Source of the DNA: Pocillopora verrucosa
Lineage: Eukaryota > Cnidaria > Anthozoa > Scleractinia > Pocilloporidae
Length of the DNA stretch: 64,000 bases
Reading direction: 5' to 3'
Assembly: GCF_036669915.1 (NCBI RefSeq)
Contig: NC_089313.1
Span: forward strand, 11,724,011 to 11,788,010
Shown: one piece after another, positions 1 to 11,199 of the stretch
Numbering within the stretch: the stretch's first letter is position 1
Layout: each line of letters starts with the position of its first letter
Made by a program: the position numbers and the translations under genes
Notes under the pieces: model-generated
Database searches by the model: none
What the model was told of the DNA's origin: nothing
What the model saw: the letters and a program-made list of their open reading frames with translations, nothing else

Positions 1-70
1 AGCAAATTCATTATGCTGTACATGTCAAATTTCATTTTTTTCAGCTCATTGTTGTCATTTTATTTCAAAG

Positions 71-3000
71 GCACGCCTTCATGAAATTCAAACAGACCCA
101 GCTACATTTTGCTCAGAACCAAATGGTATGTACCAGAGAGAAAAGATATAATTGTTTTTCTTGCAACCTTCCTGTTCAGTAAAGAAATTTGGTAAGAAGA
201 GTATTTCATAGAATCTGGTCAACCTCTGTAGAAACATATGTGTTATTGACCAAGCATGAAGTTAATATGGGTGGATATTGGCTGAGTTCTTTTTTGCCTT
301 TTTTATGGCCTGGGACCATGGGGGGGGATCCACAAAAATGCAAAAAGAGATTGGTCAATGAAGGATTTATTATATAGCAAAAGATTTTGCTGTAATAACA
401 ATCAAGAATGGCTTGTTTATTTCAAGAGCTAGGAATGAAAGCCAACTGTGTTTGTAGCACTTGACTGCCTTCTGCTGCTTTTTGCAACTTCATCAACAAT
501 ATTTTCCAAAAGTAACGCACTTTGTGAGTCTGCCCAATGCACTTTTTTGTTGCTTGGGATAAAGTCCTAGGTGGGCAAGATATGCCCATCTTGTTCACTT
601 GGGTAGCTAATCAGAACACAGGATTCACTTCATATTGCCCTCGGGCTCAGCCAGCTATATAAAAGAACACAGACATATGCCAGGTAGTAAATGAAATGGT
701 TCAGCTTTTGTTCTGAATCCTTTAAATTTTGAAAGAACCTAATTTATTTTTAACATTCTCTTTTAATTACTAACACAGTAGAACTAAAGCTATTTGGGAA
801 AATGTTCATAGTTGAAAAAAACATTTTAGTCACAATATTAGCAAGCTTTAAAATGGAAAACAAAACACAAAATACAAACAAAAAATCACAAGAAACTTTA
901 AAAATTATGAGTTCCCTGTACCAGGATTGGAACTTCAGTTGTGACTGCTTTTGCATGGTTGGATGCTCTACCTACTGAGCCGAGGAAAATGGACTGCTAT
1001 CTAGATTAATTGAATTTTAATCAATTTTTTTATTTTTTATTTTACAACTAGTTGTAGGGTTTCTTTGCTTGATTTTCTTTCAAACCTACAGTCATTGGAG
1101 ACTCCAAACCTTCTTTAAAATCTTGATTTACATAAATGTGAAGTTGAAAAAATTACATTATTATTTCATCAGGTCATTTAGGGATGTTTGAAGAATGGTG
1201 TAAAACATTTGACCCTGATGAACACAAAGGAGAAATCTCTGAGCTGCTGGTCAATGTCCCAGAGATCAGGGCACTGTATGCTAAGTTGGTATGTGAGATT
1301 TTTTTAAATTGAGATCCTGAAAATGTAAATGATGAATAAACAAAGCAATAATTGATCAAATAAATAAACAAATAAATAAATAAATGAGTAATCAAATTAA
1401 CAATAAATTTAGGGCAGAAAAAGATTGGCAAACAAATAGATAAATTGGTAAACGACTTTCTATCTAATGGAAGATGGAGGACTGATTTTATGGGTTCATT
1501 AATAGAAATGGATGAAATTGGAGTTATGTAACTCCTGTCATTAGTGGAATGATGTACACAATATTCAGGTTTTGCTAGTGAACAAAATGGGAATGGTACC
1601 TTGGGATTGGGAGACACTTGGACATGCCAGATAAAAATATTGCTTTTAACATGTTAAAAGTCAATTAAGTCTAAACAACAAGTTAAGTTTCTTGCATACT
1701 AAACCAATACAAATACTATCAAAACCTTAAAAAAAGCATTGATTTCCTCACTACAACCTTTATACCCAAACAATCATCAGGAGAAATTTGTTCTATCCTC
1801 TCAGAGTTCAATTTCCTATTGAAAATTTTCTTCCTCTCCAGGTGCCAAGTGCTGTCACTCATGTTCTTTTTTGGCAAAGGTATTTCTACAAAGTACATCA
1901 ACTTCAGCAGGTATGGTTCTTACTATTTGAAGTGGGAATATGTTACTTAATAGAAGTGTTATGCAACTCATGTAACATTGCTTTGGTTTTATGAAATAAG
2001 ACATCCAAACTTGTACTGGATTGGAAACTGGTTTTGTGCATTAAAAATTGTCACTGGCTGGTGAATTCTCTGACTAATTTCTTTACAAGGTCTCACCTTG
2101 AAACTGGAATGGCAAGCTTTTATGCTTGCTTGTTCTCAAAATGGTGAGATAGATTTTGTCTGGGTTTTTCACACGCGAAAGCTCTTGTATTCAATGCTTT
2201 TGTGTGCTGTCAACACCAGAAACATGCATTGTCTTACACCCTGTAACCCCTAAGAGTGACCAACATTTAATTTCTCCCTACAATATCAGCCCTGAATCAA
2301 ACATGAAGGTTATGAGAATAAAGGAAATGATCACCCATTAGAGAAGCTCTTGATTGTTAAACAAATTCTCCTTGTCAGCACCTTAGGAAATGTTTAAAGA
2401 ACACTTTGATGTTCTTGTGTAAAGGTTTAACCCTTTTACCATCAATGTCCAGAGATCAATTTACAACTCTGTCTGTTATGGATGTTGTATAATGTTTAGC
2501 TCTAAGTATTTTGGTGTTGTCTCAAACAATATCCCTTTGTTTACATGTTCCTTTCTTCTCAAGACCTTTTTGATATGAAATGTATCAATGTTACCGGTAT
2601 AAGGAGAAATTCCATTACTGTACCTGTCAAAATAATTTATTTATTGTTTATCAGGAAGAAAAGAAGAGAGCTGCACTTGTTGCAAGGGCAAACCAAGCAG
2701 ATGATGAGGATCTAGGTTGGGGAGATGAAGATGAAGGTATTTTATCAATTTATTTTTCCTTGTTTGTATTTTAAGTTTTAGCCACACCTACACCTTTCAT
2801 TTCTTATAGTGATTGTTTTCATTCTGCGTAACTGAAATCAAACACATCAATTTGGTTTTGAAGCAATTATCAAAGCAATTATCAAAGCAATTATCAAAGC
2901 ATTTGTTGTTGTAATTTGGTTCTTGAGACTTTCTTGACTTAGGCTAATTGAGCTCTCACCTTGAAACCAGAATACCAAGCTGATATGTTTGTGTTTGTTC

Positions 3001-5910
3001 TCAAACTGGTGAGATAGAGTATTTCTGGGCTTTTCACATGCTGAACTTTTGTTCATTTTGTGTTCATGTGTGTAGTAAACACCAGAAACATGATTGCTTA
3101 CAAAATATATTATGTACACTGTTTTGCACTTGAGATAAGGTCAGTGAATTTTATTGTTAAGTTTTCTCTAGATTATTTTTATAGGTTTCTTAAAAATTTC
3201 AGTTACCAAAAACCCGCAGATAAGCCGCACCCGTAGATAAGCCGCACCCTGAATTTAACAGCTAAAATTTTGGAAAAAAAAGTTTTTTGGAAGAAATCAA
3301 AAGAAATCCAAAGTCGAGTCTTAAGAAGTCTTCTTCATCCAGTGTTCATCGCACATAAACTCACTATTAACATTGCAACGGAAAATACTTCAAAGTCTTA
3401 CCCACAATTTTACCACTTTAATAAAATGAACATCGTTTCTACCAACTTTGACATATGATTGATCTTTTTCTGGTATTTGTTGACAGGAATTTCTTCATTC
3501 AACACAGTTTTTCCATAGATTTTTGCATTACAACAAGAACGTGCGTGGAACATTCGAAGCTTAGTCGTAGATAAGCCGCACCTCCAATTTTTGGCGATGA
3601 TTTTTGGAAAAAAAAGAAGCGGCTTATCTGCGGTTTTTACGTCAGCTAACTTGTATGAGGATGGGGGAGTAGGAGGGGTAGGGGAAGGCAGATACTGTCT
3701 ACCCACCCCACCCACCGTATTCAAGCCCCACTCCACAACGTGCGCCCCAATATTACTAACTCCATCTTGGAAAATGTTGTTTCTCATCTCAGATTACAGT
3801 TTTATTTCTTTTTAGATTTGTGGGATTTAGATGAGCCCCCAGTGGAAATTCAACCCACAACTAAACCTGAACGCAACAGAGACCCCCTCCCTGATGAAAA
3901 TCCTTTAAGAAATGTGACACAAGAACCTGCGAAGGCTGAGAAGTCCGGTGAAATCACAGCTAATAGTAAAGAGAAAATGAACCTGTCTGGTGCTGTAGCG
4001 GAGGAACAAGAGGGAACTGTTACCACGTCCTCGCCTCGAAGTGAGAAACTGAGTGAAGAGAAAAGTTTAGGGCTGGAGGTTAAACAAAGGCCACAAGAAA
4101 TTGCTATTCACAAATCAGAGGAAGTACCTTCACAAAAAACTGAACAGACTGAACCAACTCAACCAAATAATCAAGATATATCTAACGATCAACACGAACT
4201 GGCTTCTTCAGAGCCGTCAGGAGCACAGCCTGAAGGTATAGCAAACGGCAAAACAGCTGATGATGCGCGTCAAACAACTTTACACAAACGTGATAACAGC
4301 AGCGGCTCTGGTGACAGTTCGTGGTCAAAAATTAGTTATGAAGACCTTAAGACTGATGGAGATAAAGGAGGTACATGTAATAACCTGTTACTTATGATCA
4401 TAGGAAAAGGCACTGTTTTGATTCAAGAATTAATTCCATGTCATGTCACCCATTTTTACATTACACTGCCTTGGGGATACGGTGCTCACGTTTAACAAGC
4501 GTTGAGATTGAAAAAGGTCGAGAGCAACTGCCCATTTTTTCCTTGACATTGCTTTGTGCTCATGGAAAAGTGTGGAAATTTTTCTGCATAATTTTTGAAA
4601 AAGTGTGAAAATTAAGATAAAGTCTTGGAAAAATGGAAAGATAGAAAGGCAGTTTCAAAACTCTCCTCAGGTGATCTTAAAGTATGATTGTCCGGGTTAC
4701 TCAGTTCAACAAATATTGCTTCAGTCTTAATCAGATTCATTTGATCAGTTGGAAATTGATTGCTTATTATGACGCATTTGGACTTGGGAAGTGTTCCTTA
4801 GTTGTGACTGGTCTGTTTTTCTCTTTTTTCTAGCGGTAAAGGTACAGCTGTAGACCGTTTAGTTTGGTTCGTTGATCTTTTCAATATGCTGTTGATATCT
4901 TTTGAGAGGGGAGAGGAATCAGTTTTAACTTAGTAAACCAGCTTTTCAGAGTCAGACGTTTGAAATATTGTGGTTGTAGAATTTGACCGGTCTAAGGTAT
5001 TCTTTTCTCTTCTCAGCTGATACCAAAGAAACTGGAGCCGGGTCTGGGAAGAGCTCCATCTCCTCTGGCAGTGGGGTACTGGTGCCCAATGTGGATGACA
5101 AAGATGTGGATTGGGACGATGGCGATGATGATTTGGATTTTAACGAGGAGATGTCCGAAGAGGAAGTCAAAAGAATAATGGAAAGTATGGCTAATAAGAA
5201 ACAAACTGCTGCTGATGATGGTGCTGCGGATCTTGATGTGAGTCAATGGTTTAAAATAGGTCTTATAAAATTTAAAAAAAAAAAACAATACCACTATTGA
5301 TTTTCTCAGGCGTTTCCTCATTTATGTGCAGAGAATATTTGAAATGTTTACCATTGTGAAGAAAAAGGTTATTCATTATGGGAGTAAGTTTTCTTATTTC
5401 GGCTCAAGAAGAGACCCACATAAAAGATTACCTCAACTAGGCTTTTACCCAGTTTACATTTTGAACAACTCCAGTTTGTTGGAAAACGCTTTTTTTTTTG
5501 GTTTTTATTTCTCATTGGGGAGGAAGACATGTTATGCAAGATAGTTCGATCACAGAACAATTTTCAGTGGTTTCGAAAGAAATTTGGTGCTTTGGAATTT
5601 GTGTCAGAAAACTCGCGCCACCCTCAACCAATCAGTTTTCAAACTTAACCGATTCGTTATTTCGTCACTCGCGTTTTTGCGCCGGCTTTCAAGGAAGTTT
5701 GCCTGATTTTACTTTTGATGTGTGTGTGTGTTTTTTTTTTCTGCCTCTAAGTTCTGAATGGCCGAGGCTGCTAACGTTTTAGCTAATTTTGGTGTGTGTG
5801 TGTTTTTTTTTCTGCCTCTAAATTCTGAATGGCCGAGGCTGTCAACGTTTAGGCTAATTTTTTTTTCACATTTGTGTTCACAGGATGATGACTGGGAGAA
5901 CTGGGACTAG
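71..5910 (+). CDS. BSDC1: BSD domain-containing protein 1-like, 3' portion of gene (5' end outside window)
   Basis: Seven coding exons join in one frame: 71-125, 1173-1288, 1842-1910, 2655-2736, 3816-4370, 5017-5237 and 5884-5910 (TAG). All introns are GT/AG, and the joined part encodes 374 residues. The first three exons match the C-terminal half of the BSD region of BSDC1: ARLHEIQTDPATFC, then KGEISELLVNVPEIRALY, then FWQRYFYKVHQL. These correspond closely to the human protein as I know it. A long low-complexity acidic/serine-rich stretch follows (exon 5, 555 nt). The tail is DWDDGDDDLDFNEEMSEEE and the C-terminus DDDWENWD, which parallels the vertebrate DWE-type ending. BSD domains occur in TFIIH subunits, synapse-associated proteins and DOS2-like proteins; the cellular role of BSDC1 itself is poorly defined. 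The start codon and N-terminus lie upstream of base 1. Confidence 0.93.
897..986 (-). repeat. tRNA-derived SINE-like fragment
   Basis: On the minus strand there is an A-box-like stretch GGCTCAGTAGGTAGAGCATC, then about 40 bases later a B-box-like GTTCCAATCCTGG. No paired acceptor stem is visible, so this is read as a SINE head or tRNA relic inside a BSDC1 intron and not a working tRNA gene. Confidence 0.45.
2093..2240 (+). repeat. Dispersed ~150-bp repeat, copy 1
   Basis: This copy runs from CACCTTGAAACTGGAATGGC through GGTGAGATAGA to CACCAGAAACATG. It is closely matched by a second copy about 860 bp downstream at 2951-3104. Both lie in introns of the BSDC1-like gene. Confidence 0.6.
2241..2430 (+). 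repeat. ~200-bp TTAACCC-ended element (family 1), intronic copy
   Basis: It contains the family hallmarks in order: TAAGAGTGACCAACAT, TTTCTCCCTACAATATCA, CCTGAATCA, AAGGAAATGATCACC, AAGCTCTTGATTGTTAAACA, AATTCTCCTTGTCAGCACCT and AGGAAATGT. The right end has decayed. It directly abuts the other repeat at 2093-2240. Confidence 0.7.
2951..3104 (+). repeat. Dispersed ~150-bp repeat, copy 2
   Basis: Same order of motifs as 2093-2240: CACCTTGAAACCAGAATACC, CTGGTGAGATAGAG, TTTTCACATGC, ACACCAGAAACATG. It is preceded by a short tandem of AAGCAATTATCA repeats (about 2862-2900). Confidence 0.6.
3208..3638. mobile_element. Inverted-repeat element with GATAAGCCGC arms
   Basis: The left arm at 3208-3228 (AAAAACCCGCAGATAAGCCG and one base) is nearly the reverse complement of the right arm at 3619-3638. 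The core motif GATAAGCCGCACC occurs twice more inside, near 3234 and 3568. It is about 430 bp, lies in a BSDC1-like intron and has no credible ORF. It is best read as a non-autonomous DNA element or foldback. Confidence 0.6.
5595..5690 (-). repeat. Dispersed repeat (family 3), copy in reverse orientation
   Basis: It contains CCTCAACCAATCAG, then CACTCGCGTTTTTGCGCC. This corresponds to the reverse complement of the copies at 26800-26925 and 40056-40185, which read GATTGGTTGAGAGGAT and CGAGAAAACGCGGGTGAC. Confidence 0.45.
5720..5858 (+). repeat. Tandem duplication, two ~68-bp units
   Basis: Two adjacent units each run TGTGTGTGTG, a T tract, TTCTGCCTCTAA, TTCTGAATGGCCGAGGCTG and CAACGTTT or TAACGTTT. 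It lies in the last intron of the BSDC1-like gene. Confidence 0.8.
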
Positions 5911-6426
5911 CCGAGGAACCAAAAAAACAAAACGAAACAAAAAGACAAATGTAGAGAAAAAACAAGGGAAACTTGGCCCGACTACTAGGAGGAGCAAGTT
6001 TACTATTCTGATATTTTGTAAGATGTTTTCAAATATATTATATTAAGAGAAACACAGAAACTAAAATTCTTAAGCAAGTACTTCTCATTAAGACATGCAA
6101 ACATACCTAATCTACCTGGGGACTTTAAAGAAGGCGTTTTTTTTTTACGCGGATATTGTAACAAGGTTTGCTACGCTTACTCCTCTAAGCTGTTTTCTAT
6201 TTTTATGTTCTATTTTTTTTCGGGGGAAGTGGATAAGAATTTGAGAAACATAACTGCAAACAAATTTCGTGTTATTTCGGTCAAGAAGATTAGGTTATCA
6301 GAGAAATCAAGATTAAAATGTATTTACTGCAAGACAGTTCTAATAAGTGCTGTGTCATAAATGGAACAAGTGTCCTAGCGTTCCCCGTTGACTTTTTATG
6401 GTTTACTGTCAACATATACTGTATAT

Positions 6427-6640
6427 CCTCGAATAAGCGCCCCTTTCCGAATAGGCTCCCCAAGGCCCCTTCCCCTTCCCCTTCCCCTGCCCCTTCCCCT
6501 TCCCCTTCCCCTTCCCCTTCCCCTTCCCTTTCCCTCCTTACTTTATCAAAGAGCACCCCCCTCGATTAAGCGCCCTCCTCCTAATAAGCGCTCCTCCTTT
6601 CAGCCGAAGTTTTAACTAAGCGCCAGGCGCTTATTCGAGG
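6427..6640. mobile_element. Inverted-repeat element with GAATAAGCGC arms and internal CCCCTT tract
   Basis: The left arm CCTCGAATAAGCGC (6427-6440) and right arm GCGCTTATTCGAGG (6627-6640) are perfect 14-bp inverted repeats. AATAAGCGC-type motifs recur inside. The centre (about 6465-6536) is a polypyrimidine tract of CCCCTT units. No coding capacity is visible; a non-autonomous DNA element is likely. Confidence 0.65.
6465..6536 (+). repeat. (CCCCTT)n polypyrimidine tract
   Basis: About 70 bases of nearly pure pyrimidine built from 6-bp CCCCTT units. The opposite strand is a GGGGAA purine tract with spaced G4 runs. It is embedded in the element at 6427-6640. Confidence 0.9.
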
Positions 6641-6771
6641 AGATGCGGCACGTACAGTTTCACTCCCATACCACAGCGACCATCTGCTGGACATGGTTAC
6701 TTTCCATCATGATGTGCTTCATGGTTTGTCTGTTTTTTTTTTTCTTTTGGTAAAAATAATAAAAAAAAGTT

Positions 6772-6850
6772 GACACTGGCTAAACTGAATATATTGTTCT
6801 GGATGTTTCGGCCTCTACTGTTGCCTTCTTCAGCAAAGATGAAAATACAA
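6772..6850 (-). mobile_element. Retroelement-like relic with a CTGAAGAAGG...GAAAC motif
   Basis: The minus strand reads CTGAAGAAGGCAACAGTAGA directly followed by GGCCGAAACATCC. Motifs of this shape recur in Penelope-like retroelement ends as remnants of a hammerhead-type core. No reverse transcriptase ORF is attached, so this is a weak, motif-only call. Confidence 0.3.
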
Positions 6851-7749
6851 ATGCCTAACGGCGTCCTGCTTGGTATATGTCCACGATGGATAAAACTAAA
6901 TCTCGAAGGATTTTTCTAAGTGTAACAATAGTCTTTAAAAGTTCTTAATGTGATTGTATATGTTTGGTAGCGTTGTGTTCGTCCCCTCCCTTGTCAGTGC
7001 TTCATGGTTGATTTATGTTTTATTTTACGCCTCTACGAAAGGAGGTCGGGTAAATTGAAACCAAATATTGGAGTATAGGGAGGACTCCTCGTTCTTGACG
7101 CCACTGCACAATTTAAGGCTGTTGTCCACGCACAACATAAGCATCAGAGCAAGAATCATACCGTAGAATGCTGAATGTCAGCCCGTCCGTACACAGGGCT
7201 ATTGAAAGACTTGCCGTTCAACTACTTGCATTGCAAATGGCTGATGATCATGGCAAACTTTCGACGAACAGCCTAAACGGCGCGATCGGCTCAAATGAAA
7301 CAAGCGAAGAGAAACGGAAAGCTAGAAGTTGTGAACGATACTTTCTCTGTAATTAATGAGATTGTGTATGGCAGACCACTTCCTTGATCAGGGAAGTACT
7401 TATCTTCCTGGTTACTGCTAAACTTTGCTGAACTACTTCCCTATCTAGCTTAGTGACCACGCCTTGTTTACCAATGAAATAAAAATTAGGCTTCTTCACT
7501 ACGCGACAAAAGATATTCACTGCAAAACGCAGAGGGCTCGAGAACCGCGAAGAAGGGTAGCCTTCACAAATTTTGTCCCTTATATGAGACAGAAAAGCAA
7601 TAAAAAAGTAAAGATCATCGAAGACGATAAGAGAGGAGGTCTTGGAATGAATCCAAGAATGGTGCGAAGCCTACTCGTCCCTCCCCTGTCAGTCGTTTAT
7701 TGAGAGGATAACGTCATTAAGAGAAACGTGCTTGCCAACAAAACACAAC

Positions 7750-9673
7750 ATGGCGGACTGCGAATGTCAAAATGACGCTAGTGAAAAAGAATCACAGATT
7801 AAGGAAAAGAAGGCGAAGGGCCCAGAAAAAGATCTTCAAGCGATTTTCATGAAACTCAGAGTAGATAGTGGACCGTAAGTAGCTACTGCATACTTCTTGT
7901 TTTCTTCGTAAAATTCACCTTTTGTAAGGGAGTTAAACAGGAACCGATATTGACGGAGAAACTAGGTCTTGTTGACGATAAATCAAATGTTTTTTTCTTT
8001 TCTTTTTTTTGATATGGTACAATATCTTTTCAGAGGAATAAATGGAATTATCTGCATCAATAATTTTTGAAAATATTCTGTCTCAGAAACGTCAGTTCGA
8101 TCAGACACGCAATATTCCAACGCGTGAGCATGTGAATCAGCAAGTATTTTCTGAACTAATGAAATGACAAAACAATATTATTCCCCTTGAACTAAGAAAC
8201 CTTAGGCAGAGTTTAAGGACATTATAACTACCCAAAGTATCATCAGGATTTAAGCTCTCGTCTTAAGGCCTCAATTATATGCTTCAATTTTCTGGTAGTA
8301 ATTAAAAAAGTGCTGCAAGCAGCGTTCTACAAATGACTTCAGACATTCTTGTTCGCGGGTGCGAAAATCGAAATTGTCTGCATTTCAGTTTTCTTGGAAT
8401 GTTTCTTTCGGTTTTCATCAAAATTTTCCCATGTTGTGTTTCTTCCTAGAAGCTTAAAAGAAAAAGTAAATAGTATCGAACCTTATATTGTGAGATTGAC
8501 CAAAGAGAATCGTGAATGTTCAATTTCAATTTATGCTGTGCTATCGTTTTTCTGTGGTCAGTCTTCATATGTAGGACTTTGTTCTTTGAACCAGATAGCA
8601 TTTAACTGCCCGTTCAGAGCACCTCAACATACTGAAGTATGATCATGATAATCAAGTTTAATATCTTAATTGCATACTTGTTGGGCTCTGTAGTAAATTT
8701 ACCAACTATAAACATACTTTTACAAGCAATAGCCTAAATCAACATGGTATATTTAATGGATTATCAGTGTTTTCCCAATTATTTGCCTTTATTTGCACCC
8801 TAAAATCCCTCATGTCCAGGGAAGATCAGCTATTGAAATGGAAAAGTGGGATTTGCCTACCTTATTTAGAAGACAATATGCACACTTTGTGATTCACAAA
8901 CTGCTGTGGTTCCACTGTAAATTTTCTCTTGTTATTCAGGATGATTCTACTTTCATTATTGTCAACAGTTAATAAATAGAAGTGTAAAGCATTGTCTTTC
9001 AATATCTTTGTATGCTTTTTTGTTATGTGTGTGTTTGTGCATGCATTCTACTGGCTTTCCTCACATGTAATACAATATAATGCATGGAAAGTTGTGTGTG
9101 TTTTTTCATAAAGGGAGCTGTTATTGTTTCTCACTCTAACTGTTCATTTTCTACCATAGTAAAAGACTTCGTAGGAAGACCTGGCTTGGAGTTCCCGGTA
9201 GTTTGAGAAGCAGAAACATTGACAGCATACAGAATGTGAGAAAGATCCTCAGGGAACCAACATTTGTTTACAAGAATCAGCAAGCTTTCTCTAATGTTTA
9301 CAAGAAACAACGAGCTTGTGGTTTTAGACGAAGAAGGCGTAAAGCTAGCCTTAGCCTAAGGGAGAAAAGATGTCAAGAAGATCAAAGAGAATCACATAGT
9401 GACAGTGAACTTGAATATAACAAATCTCTTTTGGCAAAGAGTTTATGGAATGCAAGTAAGGAAGGAAAAGTTGTACCAAAGTCTTTTCAAACAAGGGAAA
9501 TGGTTGCAGTTGACTGCAGCAGACAACACAGAAGATTTCAGGGTGCAAATGTTCAAAGAGCGGCAGGGGTGAACTTCGATGACACAACGCCTGAAGAGTT
9601 GGCTGCATATTTTGATCAGTTGCTATATTTTCCAAAACCTATGTCAGCCATGGCTGAAATGATGTACACATAG
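7750..9673 (+). CDS. OSER1: Oxidative stress-responsive serine-rich protein 1-like
   Basis: Two coding exons, 7750-7874 and 9160-9673, are joined by a GTAAGT...TAG intron and give 212 residues. The ATG at 7750 (AACATGGCGG) starts MADCECQNDASE. The N-terminal motif LQAIFMKLRVDSG matches the LQTAFKKLRVDASG of vertebrate OSER1. The C-terminus, TPEELAAYFDQLLYFPKPMS then AMAEMMYT, matches the conserved OSER1 ending MSHMAEMMYT. The middle is basic and serine-rich (an RRRRRK run near the start of exon 2), which suggests a nuclear protein. In vertebrates the gene is induced by oxidative stress; a role here is inferred from homology. The middle is shorter than in the vertebrate protein. The two conserved ends make the assignment firm. 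Confidence 0.92.
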
Positions 9674-9868
9674 TTATTACATGAAATAGTATAATATTGA
9701 AAGTCTTTGCTCCTATGACAGGCAACGTGAATATTCTCATGTGAATAGGGTCTTTTCTCATGATCTTTAAGATTTTGCCCTTTGATTCTTGTAAATAAGT
9801 CTCCTCAGTAGACTTTTCTGAAGGAGATTTTTCTGTCAACTTTCATCTTTAATTTGTTGAGGTTATTT

Positions 9869-9874
9869 AATAAA
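9869..9874 (+). terminator. Candidate polyadenylation signal of the OSER1-like gene
   Basis: AATAAA lies about 195 bases after the OSER1-like stop codon. A second AATAAA follows at about 9940. Confidence 0.5.
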
Positions 9875-10324
9875 AGTTAATTAGTAGCACAGTTATTTGG
9901 TTTAGGCTGTGGTTAAAGGCTGTGGATTATTTCCAAGGGGAATAAATATATATATATAACTGATTATTAGCTGAATAAACTTCCCTGATGAGTTTTTTAA
10001 AAAAAAAAAAAAAGAGAGAGAGAAACAATCAATATATTTCAGGTGTTCTTTCATGAAATAAACATGTTTGGTGTAATACTCTTTGGTGTAATCATAACAT
10101 TACCTCCCAACACTTTTAAGTTTTAAAGGAATTCCTTTAATTCCCTGAAAATGTAATATATTGTAAAAAAGAAAAAAGCATCCAACATTTGATCAACTGA
10201 AAACAATTTGACAAAATTTATAATTTCAGGTGTGACCACACTGACTGTTTATGTTAAATATAATAACTGCATGTATGTGAGGTATGATAATATTTATCCA
10301 ATATTCAACTTCAAAGTCACTTAA

Positions 10325-10510
10325 CAATTGGTTCATAGGTCAGCATGCGTTCATCAAGATATGAAGAACGTGGGAAGTTTGGAGAGCATGAAAGATGCGT
10401 AAGAGTTGCTTGAGGCCTAGCCTTGAGCAACTCTAGCTTCTTGAGTGCTCTCCAAACTTCCCGTGTGCTTCATATCTCAATGAATGCACAGATGACGTAT
10501 GAACCAATTG
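10325..10510. mobile_element. Foldback (MITE-like) element, ~186 bp
   Basis: The outer ends CAATTGGTTCAT and ATGAACCAATTG are inverted repeats. Inside, GATATGAAGAACGTGGGAAG and TTTGGAGAGC pair with GCTCTCCAAACTTCCCGTGT and GCTTCATATC. Most of the element folds on itself. Confidence 0.8.
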
Positions 10511-11199
10511 TTTTATAAATTTTTCAACCCGATGGAAAATTTTTTTTTCTTGAGGGATTCATTTGCTGACGTCATGAGCGTGCACAATAGGAATATGAAG
10601 CACGCTTGTGTAATTGAATTTGATCAGACAAATTTACCAGCTATGTTATAAACATCATTGTATCATGCATGACTGATGCTGAGGAGAACAGATAACTTTT
10701 TTCTTAGACACCACATTTTTGGGATCTTGTTTTGAAAAACGAAAGTTTTTCTGCCTGACCAAGAAAAAATAACATACTTTCTTGTTAAGGGGAGGTGGAA
10801 GAGGTAAATAGTTTTTAGGTCAAAGCAGTTAACTTTGCTCACCCACTATTTCCCTCTCTCATAAACTGGGATGCAAAAGACAAAATGGAAAAAGCAAAAA
10901 TATACCAAATTATTCAGGACAAGAAGGAAGACTACTTCGTGAACATTGCCTAGGTTACAATCTCTGTACGTAAGCCCTAATTTCTCCCGTTCCGAAGCCC
11001 GCATTATTTATTTATACTGTACAGTTGGCTACAAATGTAGAGCTTGTATATTTATTTAAGTCACATTCAGTTAAATCTGGAAAGTTCATTGGTTATGAGG
11101 ACCACTGTTAAATAAACTTGACATTACAAGTGTTTTACATCAAGTAACTGTTGCGAAAAAGTAGTTAACATATGAAAATATTTTTTGAAAATCAACACT

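Larger units (their letters stand above)
5911..7749. other. 3' UTR and gap between BSDC1-like and OSER1-like genes
   Basis: The 3' UTR of the BSDC1-like gene starts at 5911. A candidate AATAAA lies at 6758-6763, although transposon sequence sits between. The gap also holds the inverted-repeat element at 6427-6640 and a retroelement-like relic near 6772-6850. I see no convincing coding sequence in it. Confidence 0.5.
9674..11199. other. Gap between OSER1-like and TMEM65-like genes
   Basis: It contains the OSER1-like 3' UTR, an A-rich/GAGA stretch near 9995-10022 and the foldback at 10325-10510. I see no coding sequence. The 5' UTR and promoter of the TMEM65-like gene should lie at the right end, but no core element is distinctive. 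Confidence 0.4.

Noticed and set aside
6290..6615. ORFs of repeating PLP/PSPSP and GEGEGE residues
   Set aside because: They read through the CCCCTT tract of an inverted-repeat element; no domain or splice context.
7168..7356. 62-codon ORF before the OSER1-like start
   Set aside because: No splice or frame link to the OSER1-like exon and no homology recognised; probably chance in the 5' flank.
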